Source: Ruminococcaceae bacterium UBA3329
GTDB lineage: Bacteria; Bacillota; Clostridia; Oscillospirales; Acutalibacteraceae
Direction: 5' to 3'
DNA length: 10,181 bases
Assembly (NCBI GenBank): GCA_002361875.1
Contig: DERX01000051.1
Coordinates: 9,925-20,105 of the forward strand
Part shown: piece by piece, positions 1 through 6,498 of the stretch
Position numbering within the stretch: position 1 is the stretch's first letter
How the letters are laid out: each line of letters opens with the position of its first letter
Position numbers and translations under genes: made by a program
The notes under the pieces: generated by a model
The model's input: the letters and a program-made list of their open reading frames with translations, nothing else
The model's database searches: none
Told to the model about the DNA's origin: nothing

Positions 1-50
1 CAAGAAAATACAGATTATAATTAACTAAACGCTGCGAATTAGATGAAAAT

Positions 51-78
51 ACAGCGGACAGCATTTGCTGTCCGCTGT
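51..78 (-). terminator. Rho-independent terminator of the thrS-metallophosphoesterase operon
   Basis: A perfect 12-bp stem (51-62 pairing with 67-78, arms ACAGCGGACAGC and GCTGTCCGCTGT) encloses a 4-nt loop. It lies about 20 bp beyond the stop codon of the minus-strand phosphoesterase gene. On the minus strand the stem is followed by ATTTTCATCT, a short and imperfect U tract. The plus-strand side has no U tract, so the terminator probably acts on leftward transcription only. The remaining bases 1-50 are AT-rich and show nothing else that I can support. Confidence 0.8.
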
Positions 79-97
79 AATATTCAAATAAGCAAAA

Positions 98-1717
98 TCA
101 TTTGTCTTCTTTGATTTTTTTGCCGTATTTAATTTGATTTGCGATAAATCCTGCGCCGAGAACCAAAATGAGCGGAATAAGAAGTATTATGATTGCAATC
201 ACGGCTATTGCGATAATCCAAGGTCCTTTACGGCTCTTAACAGTATGCTCGGGTTTCTTTTCTTCCGGAACAGGTCCCTGCTCACCCTCACGGTAAAACG
301 GCATAATCGGCAAAACCGTGTTGTAAGCGGGGATTCCGCGATTGTGAATTAACGGCTCGGCAAAATCGTAAAGACTGTCAGCAGTTTTAATAAGCTTTCT
401 GACATTTATATGTAATGCGTTGAATATTGAATCAAAAATGCTTATAAGACCCATTGCTATTTTGTAGTGAGCGTCATCGGGGTCATAAAGATTTTCACCG
501 CCGTACAAATTAAGCACCATTTTAATTATAAAATCAAGCACACTCTCGTCTGCGATAGGTGCCCAATCCGACGGCTTTAAGCCTGTTTCTTTCTTTGTCC
601 ATTTTGCAACCGTGCCGATTTTAAGCTTGTTGATTATCTTTGCAACGGGTTTTATAAGCCAGCCGATTTTATAAATCAGCTTTTTCTTAATTGACATTGC
701 CGTAACCATATTTGCAAATGTGTCAGTATCGCCTGCGGCGGCTTTAACCATATCAACAATCATACCCGAAAGTTGATTTTCAAGATGGCTTTTCATATTT
801 TCGCCGTGAAGCTCACAATTCGGCTTAACGGTTACAAAGTCCGTAGTTGTGCTGACAACATCTTTGGCAGGGTCAAGAACAACAGTGCGAACAGTTCCGG
901 GGTAGCCTATGGGCGATGCTGTTGCAATGTCATAAAATGTGTTACCGCGCTTTGAAACGTATTTGTCAATGCTGTGAATGTGCGTGTGACCTGTGAGCAT
1001 AAATTGCAGTCCCAAGTCAGCGTACTGCTCACGGCGAATGTCAAAATCGCCGTGCATATCGTTTTTGCCGATAAGTCCGTAAATCGGCGAGGGGGCAATG
1101 AGCGGATGGTGTGTCATTGAAATAATGAACTGACCGTTTTCCTGCGCGTCTTTTACCTGTGCCTTTAACCATTCATAGCAGTCGTCGGATATTCCGCTTT
1201 TGCCTGTAAGGTTTGTGTCGTCGTTTATTGCAAAAAGTCTGTAACCGTCGGATAATTGCACAACGTATGACATACTGGGCATATGCACCGAAATAGCTTG
1301 GTCGGGACCGAATTCACGGTACATTTCAAATAAATCTTCACGCTTTGCGGCAGGAATTCTCGTTTTTTCGCCTGTTATGAAAGAATCTGTCTGTCCGTCG
1401 TCCTGATAGTCGTGAGTTGCGGTTATGACAAAAACACGCTTACCCGCATTTTTTAAATCGCGGAGCATTTCGATGAACTCTTTATGAGAATCAAAGTCGC
1501 CGTTTGTTGTTGTATCTCCCGAGAGAAGAACAATGTCTGTTCTGCTGTCGGCTTTAATCTGCTCAAAGCAGGCGGCAAGCACCTCTGCAGCGTCCTTTAA
1601 AAGGAGCTGGCTTTTTGAATTTGCTTTTTCATAAGCTTTGCCGCTTGTGCCGAGCTTTTTTGAATAATAGTGTGTGTCGGTAATTACGGTAAGAGTAAGT
1701 GGCATTCTTGCGTCCAT
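98..1717 (-). CDS. Calcineurin-like metallophosphoesterase with C-terminal membrane anchor
   Basis: This 539-residue protein has a calcineurin-like metallophosphoesterase domain over about residues 8-280. The metal-binding motifs appear in order: D14-x-H16, GD at 67-68 followed by NGD at 72-74, an A-T-H-D block at 100-103, H203-H204, and G243-H244-T245-H246. The third block is normally GNHD/E, so the usual metal-bridging Asn is replaced by Thr101. Residues about 290-495 form a mostly helical region that I do not recognise. One hydrophobic segment follows at about 499-526, with a Lys-rich tail (KYGKKIKEDK end). No N-terminal signal peptide is visible, so this looks like a tail-anchored protein. 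Basic residues on both sides of the segment leave the topology unclear. The start is supported by AGAGGTG at 1722-1728, four bases before the ATG. The gene begins 15 bp after the thrS stop and is presumably co-transcribed with it. The substrate is unknown; calcineurin-like enzymes include nucleotidases, phosphodiesterases and phosphoprotein phosphatases. Confidence 0.88.
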   Translation of the reverse strand: MDARMPLTLTVITDTHYYSKKLGTSGKAYEKANSKSQLLLKDAAEVLAACFEQIKADSRTDIVLLSGDTTTNGDFDSHKEFIEMLRDLKNAGKRVFVITATHDYQDDGQTDSFITGEKTRIPAAKREDLFEMYREFGPDQAISVHMPSMSYVVQLSDGYRLFAINDDTNLTGKSGISDDCYEWLKAQVKDAQENGQFIISMTHHPLIAPSPIYGLIGKNDMHGDFDIRREQYADLGLQFMLTGHTHIHSIDKYVSKRGNTFYDIATASPIGYPGTVRTVVLDPAKDVVSTTTDFVTVKPNCELHGENMKSHLENQLSGMIVDMVKAAAGDTDTFANMVTAMSIKKKLIYKIGWLIKPVAKIINKLKIGTVAKWTKKETGLKPSDWAPIADESVLDFIIKMVLNLYGGENLYDPDDAHYKIAMGLISIFDSIFNALHINVRKLIKTADSLYDFAEPLIHNRGIPAYNTVLPIMPFYREGEQGPVPEEKKPEHTVKSRKGPWIIAIAVIAIIILLIPLILVLGAGFIANQIKYGKKIKEDK

Positions 1718-1732
1718 ATTGCACCTCTTAAA

Positions 1733-3646
1733 TCAGTTTATTGCTTTTGAGTTTATCTCTTCAAGAAGCTCATTAACTATTTCTCCGACGGGTTTTGTAC
1801 CGATGTCGCCTTCGCCGCGTTTTCTTACCGAGACAGTGCCGTCCTCGGACTCTTTATCGCCGACAACGAACATATAGTTAATTTTCTGGAGCTGTGCCTC
1901 ACGGATTTTGTAGCCGATTTTTTCGCTTCTGTCGTCAACCTCGGCTCTTATGCCGTGTTTCTCAAGCTCTGCCTTTATTTCAAAGCATTTCGGCTGATGT
2001 CTGTCTGCAATAGGAAGAATTTTAACCTGAACGGGTGAGAGCCAAAGCGGGAATGCGCCTGCAAAATGCTCTGTAATAACACCGATAAAGCGTTCAACTG
2101 AACCGAATACAACACGGTGAATCATAACGGGACAGTGCTTTTCACCGTCTGAACCTGTATATTCAAGGTTAAATCTGCCGGGGAGCTGGTAGTCAAGCTG
2201 AATTGTACCGCACTGCCATGTTCTGCCTAAGGAATCTTCAATGTGGAAGTCAAGCTTCGGGCCGTAGAAAGCACCGTCGCCCTCATTTATAATGTATGTC
2301 TTTCCTACGCTTGTAATTGCGTCTGCAAGTGCTTTTGTAGCAATTTCCCAATCCTCTTCTGAACCGATATGGTCCTCGGGCATTGTCGAAAGCTCAATTT
2401 TATAGGGCAGACCGAAAAGAGTATAAACCTCGTCGAAAAGCTGTGCAATTCTGACGACCTCGTCCCTTATCTGCTCGGGAGCAAGAAGAATATGAGCATC
2501 GTCCTGAGTAAAGCAACGGACACGGAAAAGACCGTGAAGAGCGCCCGAAAGCTCGTTCCTGTGAACTCTGCCAAGCTCGCCGTAACGGAGCGGCAGTTCT
2601 TTGTATGAGTGCGGCTCTAAATCGTAAACCAAAATACTGCCCGGGCAGTTCATCGGCTTGATTGCGAAATCTTCATCGTCAATAACCGTTGTATACATAT
2701 CGTCGTGATAGTGATCCCAGTGACCCGATGTTTCCCAAAGAGTTCTTCTCATAATTTGAGGAGTTGAGATTTCAAGATAATCCCATTTCTTATGAACCTC
2801 GTGCCAATAGTCAATAAGCGTGTTGCGAAGAACCATGCCTTTCGGAAGAAAGAACGGCATACCCGGCGCCTCGTCACGCAATGCAAACAGACCCAATTCT
2901 CTGCCGAGCTTTCTGTGGTCGCGCTTTTTAGCCTCTTCAATTCTCTGAAGATGCTCTTCGAGCTGGGCGGCTTTCGGGAAAGCTATGCCGTAAATTCTTT
3001 GGAGCATCTTGTTCTTCTCGTCGCCGCGCCAGTAAGCACCTGTGCAGGATGTGAGCTTAAATGCCTTAACAGCACCTGTCGACATAATGTGAGGGCCTGC
3101 GCAAAGCTCGTTGAAATCGCCCTGCTTGTAGAAAGAAATCGGTTCGCCCTTGTCCGCGTGTTCCTTTATAAGCTCATATTTGTAAATTTCGCCCTTTTCG
3201 TTGAAGTAATTAAGAGCTTCCTGCGGCTCCATTTCATACTTTTCAAGAGATATATCCTCTTTAACGATTTTCTTCATTTCAGCTTCGATTTTTTCGAGAA
3301 TGTCGGGAGTAAATGCGATTTCGCTGTCAAAATCGTAGTAAAAGCCGTTGTCAATAGCGGGGCCTATTGCGAGCTTTGTTTCGGGGTAAAGGCGTTTAAC
3401 TGCCTGCGCCAAAATGTGGGACGCTGTGTGCCAGAATGTCTTTTTACCGTCAAGGTCATCACCGAAGGTTACAATTTCAAGCGTACAGTCGGTCGTTACG
3501 GGAGTGCGCAAATCGCAGTACTCACCGTTAATTCTGCCGCCGACTGATGCCTTGTAAAGACCCATTCCTATGGACTTTGCAATTTCTGCAACGGTAATTC
3601 CGCTCTCAAATTCCTTGATTTCATCTCTTAAAGTAACTTTAATCAT
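1733..3646 (-). CDS. thrS: Threonyl-tRNA synthetase
   Basis: This cytoplasmic class II synthetase activates threonine with ATP and charges tRNA-Thr. The protein is 637 residues, close to the usual bacterial length (about 640). It has an N-terminal TGS domain (about 1-61) and an editing domain with H73-x3-H77 and C182-x-G-P-H186, which clears mischarged seryl-tRNA in this family. The catalytic core follows, with zinc ligands C334, H385 and H510, motif 2 arginine R363, and motif 3 around residues 510-525 (GSVERF). An anticodon-binding domain covers about 538-637. All expected key residues are present and nearly match E. coli ThrRS numbering. The ATG at 3646 was chosen because AAAGGAG lies about 10 bases upstream and the protein then starts MIKVTL, as in homologues. 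The frame stays open upstream to 3748, but that part crosses the T-box terminator and is not coding. Expression is controlled by its own promoter and a T-box leader. Confidence 0.98.
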   Translation of the reverse strand: MIKVTLRDEIKEFESGITVAEIAKSIGMGLYKASVGGRINGEYCDLRTPVTTDCTLEIVTFGDDLDGKKTFWHTASHILAQAVKRLYPETKLAIGPAIDNGFYYDFDSEIAFTPDILEKIEAEMKKIVKEDISLEKYEMEPQEALNYFNEKGEIYKYELIKEHADKGEPISFYKQGDFNELCAGPHIMSTGAVKAFKLTSCTGAYWRGDEKNKMLQRIYGIAFPKAAQLEEHLQRIEEAKKRDHRKLGRELGLFALRDEAPGMPFFLPKGMVLRNTLIDYWHEVHKKWDYLEISTPQIMRRTLWETSGHWDHYHDDMYTTVIDDEDFAIKPMNCPGSILVYDLEPHSYKELPLRYGELGRVHRNELSGALHGLFRVRCFTQDDAHILLAPEQIRDEVVRIAQLFDEVYTLFGLPYKIELSTMPEDHIGSEEDWEIATKALADAITSVGKTYIINEGDGAFYGPKLDFHIEDSLGRTWQCGTIQLDYQLPGRFNLEYTGSDGEKHCPVMIHRVVFGSVERFIGVITEHFAGAFPLWLSPVQVKILPIADRHQPKCFEIKAELEKHGIRAEVDDRSEKIGYKIREAQLQKINYMFVVGDKESEDGTVSVRKRGEGDIGTKPVGEIVNELLEEINSKAIN

Positions 3647-3687
3647 ATGAATAAATCTCCTTTCGATTAAGTGAATGAAAATTAAAT

Positions 3688-3724
3688 AAAAAAGCACTTC
3701 ATCCCTGAAAAAGGGATGAAATGC
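3688..3724 (-). terminator. T-box-controlled intrinsic terminator upstream of thrS
   Basis: On the minus strand a 13-bp stem (one G-U pair) forms between 3724-3712 and 3706-3694, with a 5-nt UUUUC loop, followed directly by six U residues (3693-3688). The left arm includes CATTTC and CCC, which can instead pair with the T-box motif region. This gives the mutually exclusive antiterminator expected of a T-box. It lies 41 bases before the thrS start codon. Confidence 0.95.
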
Positions 3725-3945
3725 TGTAATTACATTCCACGGTTCCACCCGTATTGCGGATATAAAATCCGCCGCTCAAAAGACTTTAACGCAGTCCCTA
3801 CGGTACGGCTTAATCATAAAATATGTTTTCACCGACGCTCAAAAGCGGTCCGACGGACTTTTCTTTAATTTTCTCACACCGAATGAAAATCTCTCTGCAA
3901 AAGAAGCTTTGTCCGCAAGTTCTTTCTCAACACTTTATTATATTG
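3688..3945 (-). promoter_or_regulatory. T-box riboswitch leader of thrS (tRNA-Thr sensing)
   Basis: All coordinates are on the minus-strand transcript. Stem I has a lower helix GAAAG (3926-3922) with CTTTT (3845-3841), and a next helix GCGGAC (3916-3911) with GTCCGT (3858-3853). Between them the internal loop contains CGGACCG (3852-3846). ACC at 3849-3847 is the only threonine codon in that loop and is followed by a purine, so it is the likely specifier. The distal part carries AGAGAG (3896-3891) and GGTGTGA (3880-3874), which match the conserved stem I motifs. Stem III is GCGGAT/ATCCGC (3756-3772). The T-box motif, with core GGGTGGAACC, spans 3755-3738. Its UGGA should pair with an NCCA tRNA end, predicting a U discriminator. 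GGG (3750-3748) and GGAATG can pair with the left arm of the terminator to form the antiterminator. Uncharged tRNA-Thr should favour read-through into thrS. The left edge is the U tract and the right edge is the predicted transcription start. Confidence 0.95.
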
Positions 3946-3950
3946 TATAC

Positions 3951-3979
3951 ATAATACTATTAAAAAAATTTTTTGTCAA
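3951..3979 (-). promoter_or_regulatory. Promoter of thrS (sigma-A type)
   Basis: On the minus strand a perfect TTGACA (3979-3974) is followed by a 17-bp spacer of A and T runs and a -10 box TATTAT (3956-3951). Transcription should begin near 3944, just ahead of the T-box stem I. The -35 box starts only 8 bp after the stop codon of the upstream membrane-protein gene. The promoter lies inside an inverted repeat (AATACTATT and AATAGTATT arms at 3953-3961 and 3978-3986). A second TATAAT-like string sits further downstream, but it has no matching -35 box. Confidence 0.85.
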
Positions 3980-3987
3980 TAGTATTT

Positions 3988-4884
3988 TTAGGAATATATT
4001 TTGTGTGCTTTTATGAAACCGGTGTAATTTGAACTGCTTCCGCCGCCATAGCCTTCACAGCTTGCAAATATTCCCGACCCATATTCTTCTATTTTCTGTT
4101 TATTTTCATCATACAGATAATAAAATCCCGAAAACCGATATCCTTGCGGCGCATCAATAACCAAATATTCACCCACATTCGGAACAGCGTAAAAATCGCT
4201 CGTTATTTCGTACGGCTTATTTTCGTTTCCGGCTTCATATTTATTAAAAAAACCAACCTGAAAATATTTTGTCTTAACGGGCTTAAAGCTGAAATATACT
4301 AATGACTCGCTTGAACGTAATCTTAACAGGAGATTTTCATTTTCGTCACCGTATACGACACCGTGCCATCCCCCGAATCGGTCTGTAATATTATATTTGC
4401 CGAAAAATCTTATTGACTCATAATATTCAATTCTGTTTTCTTCGGGAGTTACTTTTGCAAATATTAAATAAACTCTTCCGTTTCGCTCAATTTCTCCGTA
4501 ATGGTAAAATCCTTTTTGCTCCATAGACTGAATCAACTCTTCTTTAGTGTCGGCGGCTATGTATGAGCTTGCAACATCACCGAAAATGGGAATAGAGAAA
4601 AGCAGAGCAATTATCAAAATTGCGGATAAAGTCTTTATGCATACGGCAAGAAAAATCTCTTTGCGGTGAGCATAGCGCAGTTCTTTATTAAGCTTAACCG
4701 GGTCGCCCATTTCCTTTATGACATTTTCTATTGCTGCTTTTCGTTCTTCGCCTGCTCCGAGAAAATCTTCAAGCATATCATCCATGTGCTCTCGCAGCTC
4801 GCGTCTGATTCTTGATTTTAGCTTTTTGTGCGGTATGCGGTGGCAGGTCTTGTCGAGAAAAACGCTGAATTCGGGGATAAACAT
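3988..4884 (-). CDS. Single-pass membrane protein with HAAS-like N-terminal domain, partner of PadR
   Basis: This 298-residue protein has an N-terminal, charged, all-helical region (about 8-72) with RRELREHMDD and a later KEMGDPVKL segment. The pattern resembles the HAAS / DUF1700 / permease-prefix domains that are commonly encoded beside PadR regulators. One membrane segment follows at about 77-101, preceded by basic residues (HRKE), so the N-terminus is probably cytoplasmic. The rest (about 102-298) would lie outside the cell. It is rich in aromatic and beta-prone residues and has a Gly/Ser-rich stretch near 278-286; I do not recognise it. Start choice: GGAGG at 4897-4893 lies about eight bases before the ATG. 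The gene is 36 bp downstream of padR on the same strand and almost certainly shares its transcript. By analogy with other PadR/HAAS pairs it may act in envelope sensing or be a target of PadR. That role is inferred, and no enzymatic motif is visible. Confidence 0.75.
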   Translation of the reverse strand: MFIPEFSVFLDKTCHRIPHKKLKSRIRRELREHMDDMLEDFLGAGEERKAAIENVIKEMGDPVKLNKELRYAHRKEIFLAVCIKTLSAILIIALLFSIPIFGDVASSYIAADTKEELIQSMEQKGFYHYGEIERNGRVYLIFAKVTPEENRIEYYESIRFFGKYNITDRFGGWHGVVYGDENENLLLRLRSSESLVYFSFKPVKTKYFQVGFFNKYEAGNENKPYEITSDFYAVPNVGEYLVIDAPQGYRFSGFYYLYDENKQKIEEYGSGIFASCEGYGGGSSSNYTGFIKAHKIYS

Positions 4885-4920
4885 ATTGCTTCCCTCCGTA
4901 TTAAAAATATTTTTCTGAAA

Positions 4921-5247
4921 TCAGGCAAAGCTTAATACTTTGCGTGCGGCGTCGGTGTAGGTGTAAAATTCCTGCTTTTTCTTTTCGAGCTCACGAATAC
5001 CTTTTTCGGTTATTTTGTAATATCTGCGTTTTCGTGCGGAATCTGTTTCACCAATATATGACTTAACGAGTCCCTGCGCTTCCAATGAATGAAGAACAGG
5101 GTAGAGAGAGCCCTCTTGAAGCTCAAAAACATTGTTACTTCGTGCTTTCATTTCTTTTATTATCTGATAACCGTACATATCCGTTTTGCGTATAAGGGAC
5201 AAAACCAATAAGGACAAATCACCGTGAAATAAATCTTTCTTTGCCAT
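4921..5247 (-). CDS. PadR-family transcriptional regulator
   Basis: This 108-residue protein is the short PadR type with a winged helix-turn-helix DNA-binding domain over nearly its full length. Recognisable blocks are LFHGDLSLLVLSLI near the N-terminus, MYGYQI at 24-29, EGSLYPVLHSLE at 45-56 (recognition-helix region), and a wing with ARKRRYYKITEKG at 71-83. A C-terminal dimerisation helix follows. Short PadR proteins usually repress their own operon and an adjacent membrane or transport gene, here the HAAS-like protein 36 bp downstream. The ATG at 5247 is chosen because AAAGGAG (5263-5257) precedes it. The frame continues upstream to an ATG at 5316, but that codon falls in the predicted -35 box and has no ribosome binding site. 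The ligand or signal cannot be read from the sequence. Confidence 0.93.
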   Translation of the reverse strand: MAKKDLFHGDLSLLVLSLIRKTDMYGYQIIKEMKARSNNVFELQEGSLYPVLHSLEAQGLVKSYIGETDSARKRRYYKITEKGIRELEKKKQEFYTYTDAARKVLSFA

Positions 5248-5287
5248 ATAAAATATCTCCTTTATAATACATATATCGTCTATGCAT

Positions 5288-5316
5288 ATAGTATCATAGT
5301 ATTTCTGAAAAGTCAA
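5288..5316 (-). promoter_or_regulatory. Predicted padR promoter
   Basis: On the minus strand TTGACT (5316-5311) is followed by a 17-bp spacer and TACTAT (5293-5288), which matches four of six -10 bases. A perfect 8-bp palindrome TATGCATA (5281-5288) overlaps the -10 edge and the expected start site. CTATG and CATAG arms at 5300-5296 and 5285-5281 form a second dyad around the -10 box. These repeats are where autorepression by PadR would be expected, but the operator itself is an inference. Confidence 0.6.
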
Positions 5317-5343
5317 GCAAACGGCATTTGAATTAAAATGTTT

Positions 5344-5366
5344 TTTGTTAATAAATTATTTACAAA
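5344..5366. repeat. AT-rich 23-bp palindrome between divergent promoters
   Basis: Arms TTTGTTAATAA (5344-5354) and TTATTTACAAA (5356-5366) flank a single central A. Ten of the eleven arm positions are complementary. The palindrome ends 7 bp before the hrcA -35 box and lies about 28 bp behind the padR -35 box. It could be an operator for an unidentified regulator, an UP-element-like AT tract, or chance in AT-rich DNA. No terminator function is likely because both arms are almost pure A/T. Confidence 0.5.
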
Positions 5367-5373
5367 TATTTCC

Positions 5374-5402
5374 TTGACTTTTTTGGGCTTTGGGGGTATA
5401 TT
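5374..5402 (+). promoter_or_regulatory. Promoter of the hrcA-grpE-dnaK-dnaJ operon
   Basis: TTGACT (5374-5379), a 17-bp spacer, and TATATT (5397-5402) form a good sigma-A-type promoter. The predicted start is near 5409, a few bases before the CIRCE repeat. HrcA bound at CIRCE would therefore cover the start site and block transcription until heat or protein stress inactivates HrcA. Confidence 0.88.
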
Positions 5403-5412
5403 ATAAACATAG

Positions 5413-5439
5413 TTAGCACTCGAAAGTGTAGAGTGCTAA
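5413..5439. promoter_or_regulatory. CIRCE operator (HrcA binding site)
   Basis: The inverted repeat is TTAGCACTC (5413-5421), a 9-bp spacer (5422-5430), and GAGTGCTAA (5431-5439). It is a perfect match to the CIRCE consensus. One further G-C pair (5412 with 5440) extends each arm to 10 bp. It lies between the predicted transcription start and the hrcA start codon, so it is also present in the 5' end of the mRNA as a stable hairpin. Confidence 0.98.
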
Positions 5440-5468
5440 CAGAGACAAACTGATGTGGCGGTGAGGAT

Positions 5469-6497
5469 GTGAAACTGAGCGAACGCAAAGAACAAATACT
5501 TGCAAGTATTGTTGAGTATTATATTGCGACGGGCGAACCCGTAGGCTCAAAAACTCTTTTGGAACATTCGCCGCTTTCTGTTTCAAGCGCAACTGTCCGC
5601 AATGAAATGGCGGAGCTTTCAGCTTTAGGCTTTATTGAACAGCCGCACACCTCGTCAGGTCGTGTGCCGTCACAGCTCGGTTACCGCTATTATGTTGACA
5701 ATTTAATGAACAGCTATGAATTGCCTGTACAGGAAAAACGGCTGATTGAATCAAGAATTTTAAGTGCATCGGGTGAGCCTCAACAGATTTTGGAGCAGGC
5801 AGGGCAGGTTCTTTCCGAAATTACAAACTGCGCAGTTGTTTCAACTACACCGTGCGACGAGCACGCAGTTATCCGCCGTGTGGAGCTTGTTCCTATCGGC
5901 ACCCGAACCGCTATGATGATAATGCTTTCCTCGTCAGGTATTTTAAAAAGCAAGGTTTGCAAGCTTGACTGTGAGCTTTCAATGGACATTATTGAAATGT
6001 TTTACAATGTTGTTTCAAAAAACTTTATCGGCAAATCGGCCGAAGAGGTAAGCGTTGCAATGATTCAGACTCTTGCACTGTCGCTTGGCAGTAAATCACT
6101 CTCTGTGTCTCCGCTTTTAATAACTCTTTCGGATTTAGCACAGATGACAGAGCAAACACAGCTGCTTTTGCAGGGTCAGTCAAATCTGCTGAATTACACT
6201 GATTACGGAAACGCTTATGAAATAATGGAGTTTTTAAGACGATCTGACCCGTTAACCTCATTTTTCTCATCAAAGAAAAATGAAAATTCGCCGAGAATAC
6301 TTATCGGCAAGGAAAATCAGTTCCGTGAGCTTCAGGATTCATCAGTAATTTTTTCAAATTACAGTGTGAGCGGCAAAGAAAGCGGTACATTAGGTCTTAT
6401 AGGACCGACAAGAATTGATTACGCAAGGCTTATTCCGAGCCTTAAATATTTAACTGAAATAGTGGGCAGTATAATGTCCGACACTTTGGAGGAGTAA
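5469..6497 (+). CDS. hrcA: Heat-inducible transcription repressor HrcA
   Basis: HrcA is the repressor of class I heat-shock genes. It binds CIRCE as a dimer, and its activity depends on the GroEL chaperonin in characterised bacteria. The 342-residue length is normal. A winged helix-turn-helix covers about residues 1-72, with the SSATVRNEMAELSALGFIEQ recognition block at 39-58 and the conserved PHTSSGRVPS segment at 59-68. A GAF-like and dimerisation region follows, and the conserved C-terminal block GTLGLIGPTRIDYA occupies about 316-329. The start is GTG at 5469. The ATG two bases earlier would read ATG-TGA, so it cannot be used. GGTGA at 5460-5464, four bases before the GTG, is a plausible ribosome binding site. 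The final codons contain the GGAGG of grpE, which suggests translational coupling. As the first gene of its operon behind CIRCE, hrcA is autorepressed. Confidence 0.97.
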   Translation: MKLSERKEQILASIVEYYIATGEPVGSKTLLEHSPLSVSSATVRNEMAELSALGFIEQPHTSSGRVPSQLGYRYYVDNLMNSYELPVQEKRLIESRILSASGEPQQILEQAGQVLSEITNCAVVSTTPCDEHAVIRRVELVPIGTRTAMMIMLSSSGILKSKVCKLDCELSMDIIEMFYNVVSKNFIGKSAEEVSVAMIQTLALSLGSKSLSVSPLLITLSDLAQMTEQTQLLLQGQSNLLNYTDYGNAYEIMEFLRRSDPLTSFFSSKKNENSPRILIGKENQFRELQDSSVIFSNYSVSGKESGTLGLIGPTRIDYARLIPSLKYLTEIVGSIMSDTLEE

Positions 6498-6498
6498 A

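Noticed and set aside
2792..3547. A long plus-strand open frame (251 codons) opposite thrS.
   Set aside because: It is fully antisense to the strongly conserved catalytic and editing domains of thrS and has Cys/Leu/Val-rich composition with no recognisable domain. It is a shadow of codon bias.
3647..3748. A 34-residue N-terminal extension of ThrRS, in frame with thrS.
   Set aside because: It crosses the T-box terminator stem, has no ribosome binding site and no family similarity. The ATG at 3646 has AAAGGAG and gives the standard N-terminus.
5248..5316. A longer PadR starting at an ATG at 5316.
   Set aside because: That ATG lies in the predicted -35 box TTGACT and lacks a ribosome binding site. 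The extra residues are unlike PadR, and the ATG at 5247 has AAAGGAG.
5345..5365. Rex redox-repressor box (TTGTTAA-N4-TTAACAA) upstream of hrcA.
   Set aside because: The left half fits, but the right half is TTTACAA and lies 3 bp too far away for the 18-bp consensus.
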